Of a stretch of DNA of 27,744 nt, positions 17,138-23,872 are shown piece by piece. Below the pieces are notes generated by a model. It made no database searches, was not told the origin of the DNA, and worked only from the letters and a program-made list of their open reading frames with translations. Origin of the DNA: a virus; IMG/VR virus record IMGVR_UViG_3300024262_003533, positions 1-27,744 of that record. The stretch is one strand, 5' to 3'. A program made the position numbers and the translations under genes. Every line of letters starts with the position of its first letter. Positions within the stretch are counted from its first letter, which is position 1.

Positions 17138-17396
17138 TAAATTCTCCGCCCCATGGTGCGGGCCTTGTAAAGCTTATAAAAATATTTTTGATAAAGTTAT
17201 ATCAAAATATAATAATATATCTGTAATAGAAGCAAATGTTGACACAGATGTTGAAATTACAAAAAAATACGATATATCATCCATACCCACTACAATTATT
17301 TCAAAAAATAATCTTGAGCTAGTTAGGCTGAAAGGTATAATTAATGAAAAAGATTTAAAGTTGTGTATAGATAAGTACATTAAAATAAAAATATAA
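17127..17396 (+). CDS. Thioredoxin-like protein
   Basis: A short 89-aa thioredoxin. Active site WCGPC at residues 10-14, and the cis-proline is P54 in SSIPTT. It is shorter than bacterial thioredoxin 1 (about 105-108 aa), lacking the N-terminal helix and strand, and close in size to T4 NrdC, which is glutaredoxin-like. It most likely reduces the C-terminal disulfide of the phage NrdA. It lies just after groEL and before a SemiSWEET-like gene. Confidence 0.9.
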   Translation: MEIIKFSAPWCGPCKAYKNIFDKVISKYNNISVIEANVDTDVEITKKYDISSIPTTIISKNNLELVRLKGIINEKDLKLCIDKYIKIKI

Positions 17397-17398
17397 TA

Positions 17399-17656
17399 AT
17401 GCATATTATAGGCTGGGTTTACACAATATGCTTTGCAATCTGCTATATTCCGCAGATAGTTAAGTCAATACGGACAAAGAGAGTAGATGATATAAGTATA
17501 TCACTATTTATATTATCTTTAGCTGGATATATATGTGCAGGTGTATATACTATAGGTACTATAGGTATTAATATTATACTATTAACAAATTATATTTTTG
17601 GTTCTTTTTGTAGTTTATTTATGATAATAACTTACTATTGGTTTAAGCGAGAATAA
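17399..17656 (+). CDS. SemiSWEET-like PQ-loop membrane protein
   Basis: An 85-aa integral membrane protein with three hydrophobic helices (about 4-22, 35-55 and 60-80). Helix 1 carries the PQ motif (CYIPQIVKSI, P18-Q19). It is followed by a basic loop and the DISISLFILSLAGY segment typical of SemiSWEET sugar transporters, and an Asn (LLTN) in helix 3 at the position of the substrate-binding Asn. SemiSWEETs form dimers and move mono- or disaccharides down their gradient. The gene begins 2 bp after the thioredoxin stop. Substrate unknown. Other PQ-loop small proteins remain possible. Confidence 0.7.
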   Translation: MHIIGWVYTICFAICYIPQIVKSIRTKRVDDISISLFILSLAGYICAGVYTIGTIGINIILLTNYIFGSFCSLFMIITYYWFKRE

Positions 17657-17658
17657 AT

Positions 17659-17853
17659 ATGATTATATTGAGCAGCAACTTCTATAACTCGAGCTATTTT
17701 CAATTTCTTCAACAAGAGAGACAGGAGATTGATAAGCTAAAATGGATTGAATCAGAAAAAGCCGGGGCTGATATTGGTATAAATAAAGCATTTATGATAT
17801 GGCATAAATGCTATCGAGGCGAATGGATGAAAAGTTTAGGTAAAAGCTACTGA
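17659..17853 (+). CDS. Small hypothetical protein
   Basis: A 64-aa protein of unknown function. The central pattern W-I-E-S-E-K-A-G-A-D-I-G-x-x-x-A-x-x-x-W (29-48), followed by YRGEWMKSL, resembles a short conserved sequence I have seen in small bacterial and phage proteins, but I cannot name the family. Mostly helical and soluble. It starts 2 bp after the SemiSWEET-like gene and its end overlaps the convergent coiled-coil gene by 7 bp, closing this operon. Confidence 0.5.
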   Translation: MIILSSNFYNSSYFQFLQQERQEIDKLKWIESEKAGADIGINKAFMIWHKCYRGEWMKSLGKSY

Positions 17854-18167
17854 CCAGTAACGTTACTGTATATTGACATATTTCCAAGGAACCAAAATAC
17901 TGCAGTTACAATAGCTCCTATCATCGCGGTAGTGATAGCCCATACAACAGATCGTATAGTATTTGTCGTATCTATAGCATGTGATAAGTCTCTCTCAATT
18001 ATCCTCAATCTATCATCTTGAGCGACCATTCTTTTAAGAATAATACGTGTAGCGTCGTCTAGACTTACAATTTTTTCTTCTGCACGAGCTAAAGCAATAA
18101 TAGCCTCAACCATTCTATCGATTTTCTCTTCAATTCTATCGAGTCTAGTCTTTTCTCCGGAGTCCAT
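17847..18167 (-). CDS. Coiled-coil protein with one C-terminal membrane segment
   Basis: A 106-aa protein. Residues 5-70 form heptad-rich coiled coil (TRLDRIEEKIDRMVEAI, then DRLRIIERDLSHAID). One transmembrane helix lies at about 74-94 (VVWAITTAMIGAIVTAVFWFL) and is followed by a short tail. This layout is like XhlA-type haemolysin/holin-associated proteins and small phage membrane proteins, so a role in lysis or at the membrane is possible but not proven. It is transcribed with the tail genes and has a TATAAATA late element upstream. Confidence 0.55.
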   Translation of the reverse strand: MDSGEKTRLDRIEEKIDRMVEAIIALARAEEKIVSLDDATRIILKRMVAQDDRLRIIERDLSHAIDTTNTIRSVVWAITTAMIGAIVTAVFWFLGNMSIYSNVTGQ

Positions 18168-18176
18168 ATATAAATT

Positions 18177-18184
18177 TATTTATA
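18177..18184 (-). promoter_or_regulatory. T4-type late promoter TATAAATA
   Basis: An exact TATAAATA on the minus strand, 9 bp before the ATG of the coiled-coil membrane protein at 18167. Confidence 0.6.
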
Positions 18185-18201
18185 TATTTTTATTAGTTAA
18201 T

Positions 18202-18222
18202 CTAATATTTTTATCATATTAG
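18202..18222. repeat. 7-bp inverted repeat in the 88-bp gap before the coiled-coil gene
   Basis: CTAATAT (18202-18208) and ATATTAG (18216-18222) with a 7-nt loop. There is no U-run directly after it on either strand, so it is not a standard terminator. It sits between the spike gene and the coiled-coil gene and may separate their transcripts. Confidence 0.35.
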
Positions 18223-18255
18223 TATAAAAAAATACACTACATGCAACATAATAAC

Positions 18256-20511
18256 TTATCCCTTATATTCATTATGTTGAGCTTCAGCGATACTTCTATT
18301 TACACCCGCATTTAACTCTGTTGCTGCTTGCCGGACATTCTCATTAGTATCTTTTAATGTTAATGGTAAATTAGCAAAAGCGTGTGAATGTGGATATAAT
18401 TCAATTACCATTTCTGTTAAATTTGACGAAACAGATGCACCCGCGCCTTGATCATCTCCACCGCCTCCTACAGTACCTATATTAAAGCCTCCTAGTATTT
18501 TGCCGAAAACAGTAGTGCCCTCTGTTAATTGAAATTCTCTCGGTGCAGTTACATGCTGTAAGAACACTTCACCTTCAACATGCAAACCCCCTCCAATTAT
18601 AACATTTTTATTAACGCCAAGATTGTCTTCGATAAGAATTTGTCTCTGCCTTTTATTTCTTAATCTTAATATTTCTGCGCTTATATTAATAGTTTTTGCG
18701 TCAATATTAACCTCACTCTCAGAAGCTATATTAACCTGCTCACCAGCTATATTTGTTATAGTGCCTGTTAAATTTACAGCACCGTAGGATTTTAAATTTA
18801 ACCCACCAGCCCCTACCATAACATTATACCTATTACATACATTTAAGGTATAATTACCCCCAGGCAAATCCTGAACATGTACATATTCTAACAAGGGACT
18901 ATCAACTTTATTAACATACACTCCATTATCGTCAACTAACACCTCGTTACTTAGAAGCTTACCTATATTATCCATTCGTATACTACCAAAGTCATTCATT
19001 ATCATACCGATAGTCTCTATCTTATGCTTTGTTATCTGAATAATTTCACTACCACCTATACCTAGTTCATTTTCAATTTCAGTTAATTGCGGTAAACTAG
19101 CTTCAATTAACTCTTTAAGCCTATCTTTTTTATCGTCTATATCCCAACTACCGCTTTGTGTCGACAAACTCTTACCAATACCGTTCGAAAATGGTAATCC
19201 ACTCTCGCTCGACCATCTACCTACAGTCGGGGCTTGTGTTGTACTACTCGCAACCGCTTTTGGATCATCCATACCAGTCGGTCCATCGCTAGTTTGATTT
19301 GCGATTGAAGTATATCCAGCACCCGGTGCTGTGACGCTATTAGCTAAAGCTTTATAAGATGTTGAACCGTCTGTTACAGGATATGATGCAAATGTACCAT
19401 CTCTTTCCTGTAATAGGCTATTTCTCTTTAATACCGTTATGCCGTCATCGTTTTTAACGCTATTATCATTTGTACGCTTTATTTCAAACAACTGTTTAAA
19501 CTCCTGAATACCAGCAACTACGTCTTTCCACTTGTCAAAATATTCTACATTTAAAGATCCTACCTTCTTATATTTGTCTCTATAAACGATTTCATCTAAA
19601 TTCTTACCTGTATATTCATTCTTAAAACCTCTAACAGTATCATATGAATCATTAAGAACTAAATTCTGCTTATTCTTACTAGATAACTCAACTGTTGATT
19701 GATTATTCATCTCTTTAAATGAGCCTGAATAGTGAGTTAATCTCATCTTTTCATTTAGATCACTATTAACAAACTCTAAGGACCCGCCTTTCTGGTTAAT
19801 AACGTACTTGTTTCTATAAGCTTCTACATTATGGTCGTATTCTGTTATACCAGCGTTCTTATTTTCGTATGTACCCGGGTAATCTATACCTGGAGTATCT
19901 TCAGATTCGTATATACCCTTCCAGTCTGATTGACCAAAACTAGCTGCAAAATATACTGGAAACTGAGGATTACCTTCTCTGAAGAATACCCATACATGAG
20001 AACCAACTGCAGGTATACAGAACGAGCCTTTAGCTTCATTCGAATATGCATTTGGTTTATATTCAAACGATAGAGGATTAGGTCTATTTACATTATTAGA
20101 AGCATCCGTAAATGCATCGTTTAGACTTATATCAGAATCATATAAATTACTCGGGGCTTGACCTATATTATTTGAAGCAGATGAAGTAGCAACAGCTGTT
20201 TTATAAAAATTACTATCAGATACACTACCGGTTAAATTATAGTTGTTAAATCTACCACTTGAACTTTCACCAACTAGCGGCGCAGCGCATTCTCCCCATG
20301 GTAGTATCTTCTTTAAATCATCAAGTATACCGGTAATATCCTCATCAATGTTATTACCTATAAATTTAATTTTCTTATTATTAGTACCTCTAACCCAATC
20401 GTTATAAACGGTTGAGGATACGTGGGGTACAAATACCTTTACCTTGCCAGACATATCCGGGTCGTTATTTTGTATTACAACTCCTACATAATTACCATAG
20501 TATTTATTCAT
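18256..20511 (-). CDS. Baseplate central spike protein, gp5-like
   Basis: A 751-aa baseplate hub/spike protein. The N-terminal OB-fold is shown by YYGNYVGVVIQNNDPDMSGKVKVFVPHVS (5-33) and FCIPAVGSHVWVFFREGNPQFPVYFAASFG. The C-terminal third has the beta-helix pattern with repeated short strands (for example INIASESEVNIDAKTINISAE). T4 gp5 has a lysozyme domain between these parts, but I see none here; the middle is an Asn/Ser/Gly-rich low-complexity region. It punctures the outer envelope during infection. The ATG overlaps the stop of the upstream baseplate gene by 1 bp, so the two are cotranslated. Confidence 0.8.
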   Translation of the reverse strand: MNKYYGNYVGVVIQNNDPDMSGKVKVFVPHVSSTVYNDWVRGTNNKKIKFIGNNIDEDITGILDDLKKILPWGECAAPLVGESSSGRFNNYNLTGSVSDSNFYKTAVATSSASNNIGQAPSNLYDSDISLNDAFTDASNNVNRPNPLSFEYKPNAYSNEAKGSFCIPAVGSHVWVFFREGNPQFPVYFAASFGQSDWKGIYESEDTPGIDYPGTYENKNAGITEYDHNVEAYRNKYVINQKGGSLEFVNSDLNEKMRLTHYSGSFKEMNNQSTVELSSKNKQNLVLNDSYDTVRGFKNEYTGKNLDEIVYRDKYKKVGSLNVEYFDKWKDVVAGIQEFKQLFEIKRTNDNSVKNDDGITVLKRNSLLQERDGTFASYPVTDGSTSYKALANSVTAPGAGYTSIANQTSDGPTGMDDPKAVASSTTQAPTVGRWSSESGLPFSNGIGKSLSTQSGSWDIDDKKDRLKELIEASLPQLTEIENELGIGGSEIIQITKHKIETIGMIMNDFGSIRMDNIGKLLSNEVLVDDNGVYVNKVDSPLLEYVHVQDLPGGNYTLNVCNRYNVMVGAGGLNLKSYGAVNLTGTITNIAGEQVNIASESEVNIDAKTINISAEILRLRNKRQRQILIEDNLGVNKNVIIGGGLHVEGEVFLQHVTAPREFQLTEGTTVFGKILGGFNIGTVGGGGDDQGAGASVSSNLTEMVIELYPHSHAFANLPLTLKDTNENVRQAATELNAGVNRSIAEAQHNEYKG

Positions 20512-21446
20512 TATATATATTTACCTTTATGTTTAGGCGATAACAAGTCGAACGCTTGTGAATATGTTAAGCCGTAAAACTGATCACCAGGCTTAGAATT
20601 ATTAACAGTATATATAATATATATTTTTAAAACAATATATAACCCACCAGTATCAGGATAACCGGCAAAATCCTCCATATCTGATATAAAATATACAAAA
20701 TCGTTATAGGCACCGTTATAATCTACAGAGCTTTCTGTTATGATTTCCCTAAAAGGTCTTACTAATTTATTAAAAAATCTTTCAGGTATAATAGCCTCCC
20801 CACCAAAATAAAGATCTAGTTCGCTCTGAGACATCGGACCTAACGCTCGATTAGAGAGACTTTTTAATTGATTATCGGCTTGCTTAACATTAGTGACACC
20901 TTTAGCTGCCGCAACCTTACCGCGCTCTACGGTATTTGCAGTTATATCATTTACAGCAGCTAGCTGATTTTCTTCACTTAGATTAAAATCTCTTAATTGA
21001 TTATTCGAGAGACTACCTACATCTCCTTTAATATTAGCAAATATATCACCTTGCGACACTGATACTTCATTTGATGATATAGTAGAATCATTAATACAGT
21101 CAAGTTGAGAGTTAAGAATACCTTTGGCTTTATTTTTTTCGGTGGCAAGTTTAGCTTGAATGACAGTTAACGATGTTAAAGTATTATCTACATTTTTATC
21201 TATATCCTCGAAAAAACCAGCGGGATCAAATTTCGGAAGATTGAGAGAGGGTAGAGAACCCGTTTTTATATTTTTAAAATTTTCTACTGCACTCGCCACC
21301 TTACTTTTTATGTCAGGTAACGCAGTATTAAAAGTCTCATTAATATCGAAAGCTTTAACTTTTTCTGATACACCTGTAAACGCTGATGGTACAGCACCTT
21401 TCAGCTCTTGGGAAAGTGGATCAATATTAAATTTTTTACACGCCAT
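20511..21446 (-). CDS. Putative baseplate-associated structural protein
   Basis: A 311-aa protein of unknown family. N-terminal two thirds are helical and rich in Lys, Asn, Ser and Asp, with long amphipathic stretches (about 15-60 and 80-110). The C-terminus is more globular, with YNDFVYFISDMEDFAGYPDTGGLYIVLKIYIIY. Cotranslation with the gp5-like spike suggests a baseplate or hub component. No enzymatic motif is visible. Minus-strand sequence upstream of its ATG has TTAAATA, a loose late-promoter match, and the divergent promoter of the TGT-like gene begins 18 bp away. Confidence 0.55.
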   Translation of the reverse strand: MACKKFNIDPLSQELKGAVPSAFTGVSEKVKAFDINETFNTALPDIKSKVASAVENFKNIKTGSLPSLNLPKFDPAGFFEDIDKNVDNTLTSLTVIQAKLATEKNKAKGILNSQLDCINDSTISSNEVSVSQGDIFANIKGDVGSLSNNQLRDFNLSEENQLAAVNDITANTVERGKVAAAKGVTNVKQADNQLKSLSNRALGPMSQSELDLYFGGEAIIPERFFNKLVRPFREIITESSVDYNGAYNDFVYFISDMEDFAGYPDTGGLYIVLKIYIIYTVNNSKPGDQFYGLTYSQAFDLLSPKHKGKYI

Positions 21447-21463
21447 ATATATATATATTTAAC

Positions 21464-21491
21464 TTGAAATACCAGTTTTATACTCTATAAT
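21464..21491 (+). promoter_or_regulatory. Sigma70-like promoter of the deazaguanine cassette
   Basis: TTGAAA (21464-21469), 16 bp, TATAAT (21486-21491), then 6 bp to the ATG at 21498. This has the same geometry as the promoters at 5136 and 15455 and predicts a leaderless mRNA for the TGT-like gene. Confidence 0.75.
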
Positions 21492-21497
21492 AGTTAT

Positions 21498-22289
21498 ATG
21501 TATGTATCACACGAAAGTCCTATATCTATTTTAACTCAATCACGGTCATATAACGATTATGATTACGCGTTAGTTCATCTATTTGAAACTCACCCAGAAT
21601 ACTACCAGTTCTTTAAGGACTCCATTAAACTAGGTCGTCAAGTATTGCTGGATAATAGTATTTTTGAGCTCGGTGAATCCTTCGATTGTGAAAAGTTTGC
21701 TATGTATACTAGAGAATTAAAGCCTAGTTTTTATATTGTACCAGATGTATTAGAAGATGGGTATGCTACAATTAAGAGCTTTTCAGAATTTACTAGTAAA
21801 TACCCAGATTTACCTGGATTGAAAATCGGTGCGGTACAAGGTAAAACATATGATGAGATTGTAGACTGCTATAAATATATGTCTGAATATGCTGACTATA
21901 TTGCAATTAGTTTTAATTTTAGTTATTATATTGTAACCGGTAGAGGTCGAACCCAGCTTGAAAGATGGTGTGATGGCCGTCAGCGACTAATTAGTCAATT
22001 AAAATCTGATGGTATTTGGAATAAAAATAAGCCTCATCACCTTTTAGGTTGTTCTTTGGCTAAGGAATTTAAGAGTTATGTTGGTGATAGCTCTATTAGA
22101 TCGGTCGATACATCTAATCCGGTAGTTGCAGGTATTAAGGAACTTAGATATAATGGTGATCTCGGATTAACTGAAAAGCCGTCAATTCTGCTAGCTGATC
22201 TAATTGATTATAAAGTTACTGATACAGAGCAAGAAAATATAAATTACAATGTCGAACAATTTAAAAGTATTATAGGTTATGGTTATTAG
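21498..22289 (+). CDS. tRNA-guanine transglycosylase-like / DpdA-like base-exchange enzyme
   Basis: A 263-aa TIM-barrel-type protein with the TGT motifs in order. LLDNSIFELG (50-59) aligns with DSGGFQ, with D52 as candidate catalytic Asp. YIVPDVLED (79-87) matches the PD segment. GAVQGKTYDE (111-120) aligns with the VQGG motif. HHLLGCSL (180-187) aligns with the YLMGVG motif, followed by VDTSNP (203-208), where D204 fits the nucleophile Asp. It swaps guanine for a 7-deazaguanine in DNA (DpdA) or tRNA (TGT). It lacks the C-terminal CxCxxC zinc site of bacterial TGT and is far shorter than TGT (about 375 aa). QueF in the same operon supports the call. Confidence 0.7.
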   Translation: MYVSHESPISILTQSRSYNDYDYALVHLFETHPEYYQFFKDSIKLGRQVLLDNSIFELGESFDCEKFAMYTRELKPSFYIVPDVLEDGYATIKSFSEFTSKYPDLPGLKIGAVQGKTYDEIVDCYKYMSEYADYIAISFNFSYYIVTGRGRTQLERWCDGRQRLISQLKSDGIWNKNKPHHLLGCSLAKEFKSYVGDSSIRSVDTSNPVVAGIKELRYNGDLGLTEKPSILLADLIDYKVTDTEQENINYNVEQFKSIIGYGY

Positions 22290-22830
22290 TTTTACAGGAG
22301 CACAGAGTACAGGTAAAACGACTTTATTAAATGAGTTGCAGCTAGATAAGCGTTTTAAAAAATTCTCCTTTATTAAAGAGGTTACGCGTTTAGTAAAGAA
22401 AAAACATAAGCTAAGTATTAATGAAGAAGGTGACAATATGACTCAATTAGCGATACTAAGCGCTCATTTGGATAATTATTTAATCTCCCGTGATAAAAAT
22501 ATTATATTAGACCGGTGTATTCTGGACGGTTTGGTGTACACTGTATATTTGCATATTATGAAAAAGGTAGATACACAGGTAGCGGATTACGCAGAGTATC
22601 TTACGCATAAATTAATTGGTAACGTAGATATTATATTCTATACGGAGCCTGACATCCCTTTAGTAGATGATGGGGAGAGAAGCGTTAATAAAGAGTTTCG
22701 TACACGAATTATACATCTCTTCGAGATGGCGATCGAACACTTTAAAATTAATGTTGTAAGATTAGAAGGTACAGTGGAGCAGCGACTAGAAATAATATAT
22801 AATACATTTGATAATTATGAAAAACGGTAA
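22279..22830 (+). CDS. P-loop kinase, NadR/AAA_28-like
   Basis: A 183-aa P-loop NTPase. Walker A is GAQSTGKTT at residues 7-15. The segment ILDRCILDGLVYT is like the DR-containing motif of NadR-type nicotinamide riboside kinases and related nucleoside kinases. IIFYTEPDIPLVDDGERS resembles the lid/base region. The substrate is unknown; in this operon a nucleoside or deazaguanine-related role is conceivable but there is no direct evidence. The start overlaps the TGT-like gene by 11 bp and its end overlaps queF by 14 bp, so all three are tightly coupled. Confidence 0.65.
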   Translation: MVISFTGAQSTGKTTLLNELQLDKRFKKFSFIKEVTRLVKKKHKLSINEEGDNMTQLAILSAHLDNYLISRDKNIILDRCILDGLVYTVYLHIMKKVDTQVADYAEYLTHKLIGNVDIIFYTEPDIPLVDDGERSVNKEFRTRIIHLFEMAIEHFKINVVRLEGTVEQRLEIIYNTFDNYEKR

Positions 22831-23743
22831 AATAGATAACAGCAATATTAATAAGCACCTAGGTCAAACGTCTCAGTATAAGAGCGTATACGATAGGGAG
22901 CTGCTTGTAAGAGAACCTCGACGTAACAACAGAGAGTATCTGAATATTTTCGAGGAGGCCTTACCATTCGTTGGATCAGATACGTGGAATGCATATGAAT
23001 GCTCATTCCTTCTAAATAGTGGCCGTCCGGTAACAGGTATTGTTAAGTGTGTATATTCATGCCATAGTGAGTATATTGTAGAGAGTAAGAGTATTAAACT
23101 ATACTTTAATTCATTTAACATGACTAAAATGGGCGATCAAAATGATGTCGCAGTTAAGAACTTCGAAGAGATTACTGCTAGAGACTTAACTACATTACTC
23201 GGTACTGATGTAGTTATATCTTTCCATAGTGGTGAAAGAGTAAATTGTAAGTCTGGCAGTCCTGATACGGAGTGGTTTATGCAAGATTATATCAATGTAG
23301 ATCTACTTGATACTGATGGTTATACTTTTAATAAATATACTGAAAGTCCAGAACTATTAGAAGGCACTATACAGACCATAGAAAGTGAGCAGCAATTTTA
23401 CTCTGGACTGTTAAAGAGTAACTGCCGCGTAACTTCTCAGCCAGATTGGGGTGATGTATTTATCTATATAAAGTCTAATGTGGAAGTATTGCCTAAGAGT
23501 ATATTAAAGTATATCGTATCGTTTAGAGACGAGTGTCATTTTCATGAAGAAATTTGCGAGTGTATATATAAGCGGTTGCAGGATGCGTTCGATCCGAGCG
23601 AGCTCCTAGTAATGTGCCTATATGCGCGTCGAGGCGGCATTGATATCAATCCGGTTAGAGCGTCGAGCAATAATCTAATTCAACGGTTTGCTAAACAACT
23701 AGTTGATCCTGATACGGTACATACTAAAACCAGTAAGCAGTAA
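22817..23743 (+). CDS. queF: NADPH-dependent 7-cyano-7-deazaguanine reductase
   Basis: Reduces preQ0 nitrile to the preQ1 amine using NADPH. It is the long, unimodular-duplicated E. coli type (308 aa from the ATG at 22817; a TTG 9 bp upstream is an alternative). Residues ESKSIKLYFNSFN (89-101) form the substrate motif. Catalytic C203 is in LLKSNC and the acid D210 in QPDWGD. SFRDECHFHEE (235-245) and RRGGIDINP (271-279) complete the family signature and align well with E. coli QueF. It is the third gene of a cassette with a TGT-like enzyme. An intrinsic terminator follows immediately. Confidence 0.93.
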   Translation: MKNGKIDNSNINKHLGQTSQYKSVYDRELLVREPRRNNREYLNIFEEALPFVGSDTWNAYECSFLLNSGRPVTGIVKCVYSCHSEYIVESKSIKLYFNSFNMTKMGDQNDVAVKNFEEITARDLTTLLGTDVVISFHSGERVNCKSGSPDTEWFMQDYINVDLLDTDGYTFNKYTESPELLEGTIQTIESEQQFYSGLLKSNCRVTSQPDWGDVFIYIKSNVEVLPKSILKYIVSFRDECHFHEEICECIYKRLQDAFDPSELLVMCLYARRGGIDINPVRASSNNLIQRFAKQLVDPDTVHTKTSKQ

Positions 23744-23749
23744 TATAAG

Positions 23750-23777
23750 AGCCGATAGTGAAAGTTATCGGCTTTTT
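23750..23777 (+). terminator. Intrinsic terminator of the TGT-kinase-queF operon
   Basis: AGCCGATA (23750-23757) and TATCGGCT (23766-23773) form a perfect 8-bp stem with an 8-nt loop, followed by TTTT. It lies 7 bp after the queF stop. Confidence 0.8.
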
Positions 23778-23786
23778 AATGTATAC

Positions 23787-23823
23787 AAAAAGAGACCTAG
23801 TTCAAATTAATGAACTAGGTCTC
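23787..23823 (-). terminator. Intrinsic terminator of the major capsid gene
   Basis: GAGACCTAGTTCA (23792-23804) and TGAACTAGGTCTC (23811-23823) form a perfect 13-bp stem with a 6-nt loop. On the minus strand it is followed by five T (A residues at 23787-23791). It ends the capsid operon about 50 bp after the capsid stop. Confidence 0.85.
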
Positions 23824-23829
23824 AAACTG

Positions 23830-23860
23830 TATCTGTTAACCAGATAGCGGATTATTCCGC
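23830..23860 (-). repeat. Two stem-loops in the capsid gene 3' untranslated region
   Basis: TATCTG/CAGATA (23830-23846, 5-nt loop) and GCGGA/TCCGC (23847-23860, 4-nt loop) are directly adjacent. Transcribed on the minus strand they lie between the capsid stop and the terminator. They could protect the abundant mRNA from 3' exonucleases. Confidence 0.6.
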
Positions 23861-23872
23861 GTTTAATTCGGC

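Noticed and set aside
21443-21462. Run of alternating AT near the divergent start at 21446
   Set aside because: Simple low-complexity AT in an AT-rich genome. It has no clear -10/-35 or exact late octamer, so I did not list it as a promoter.
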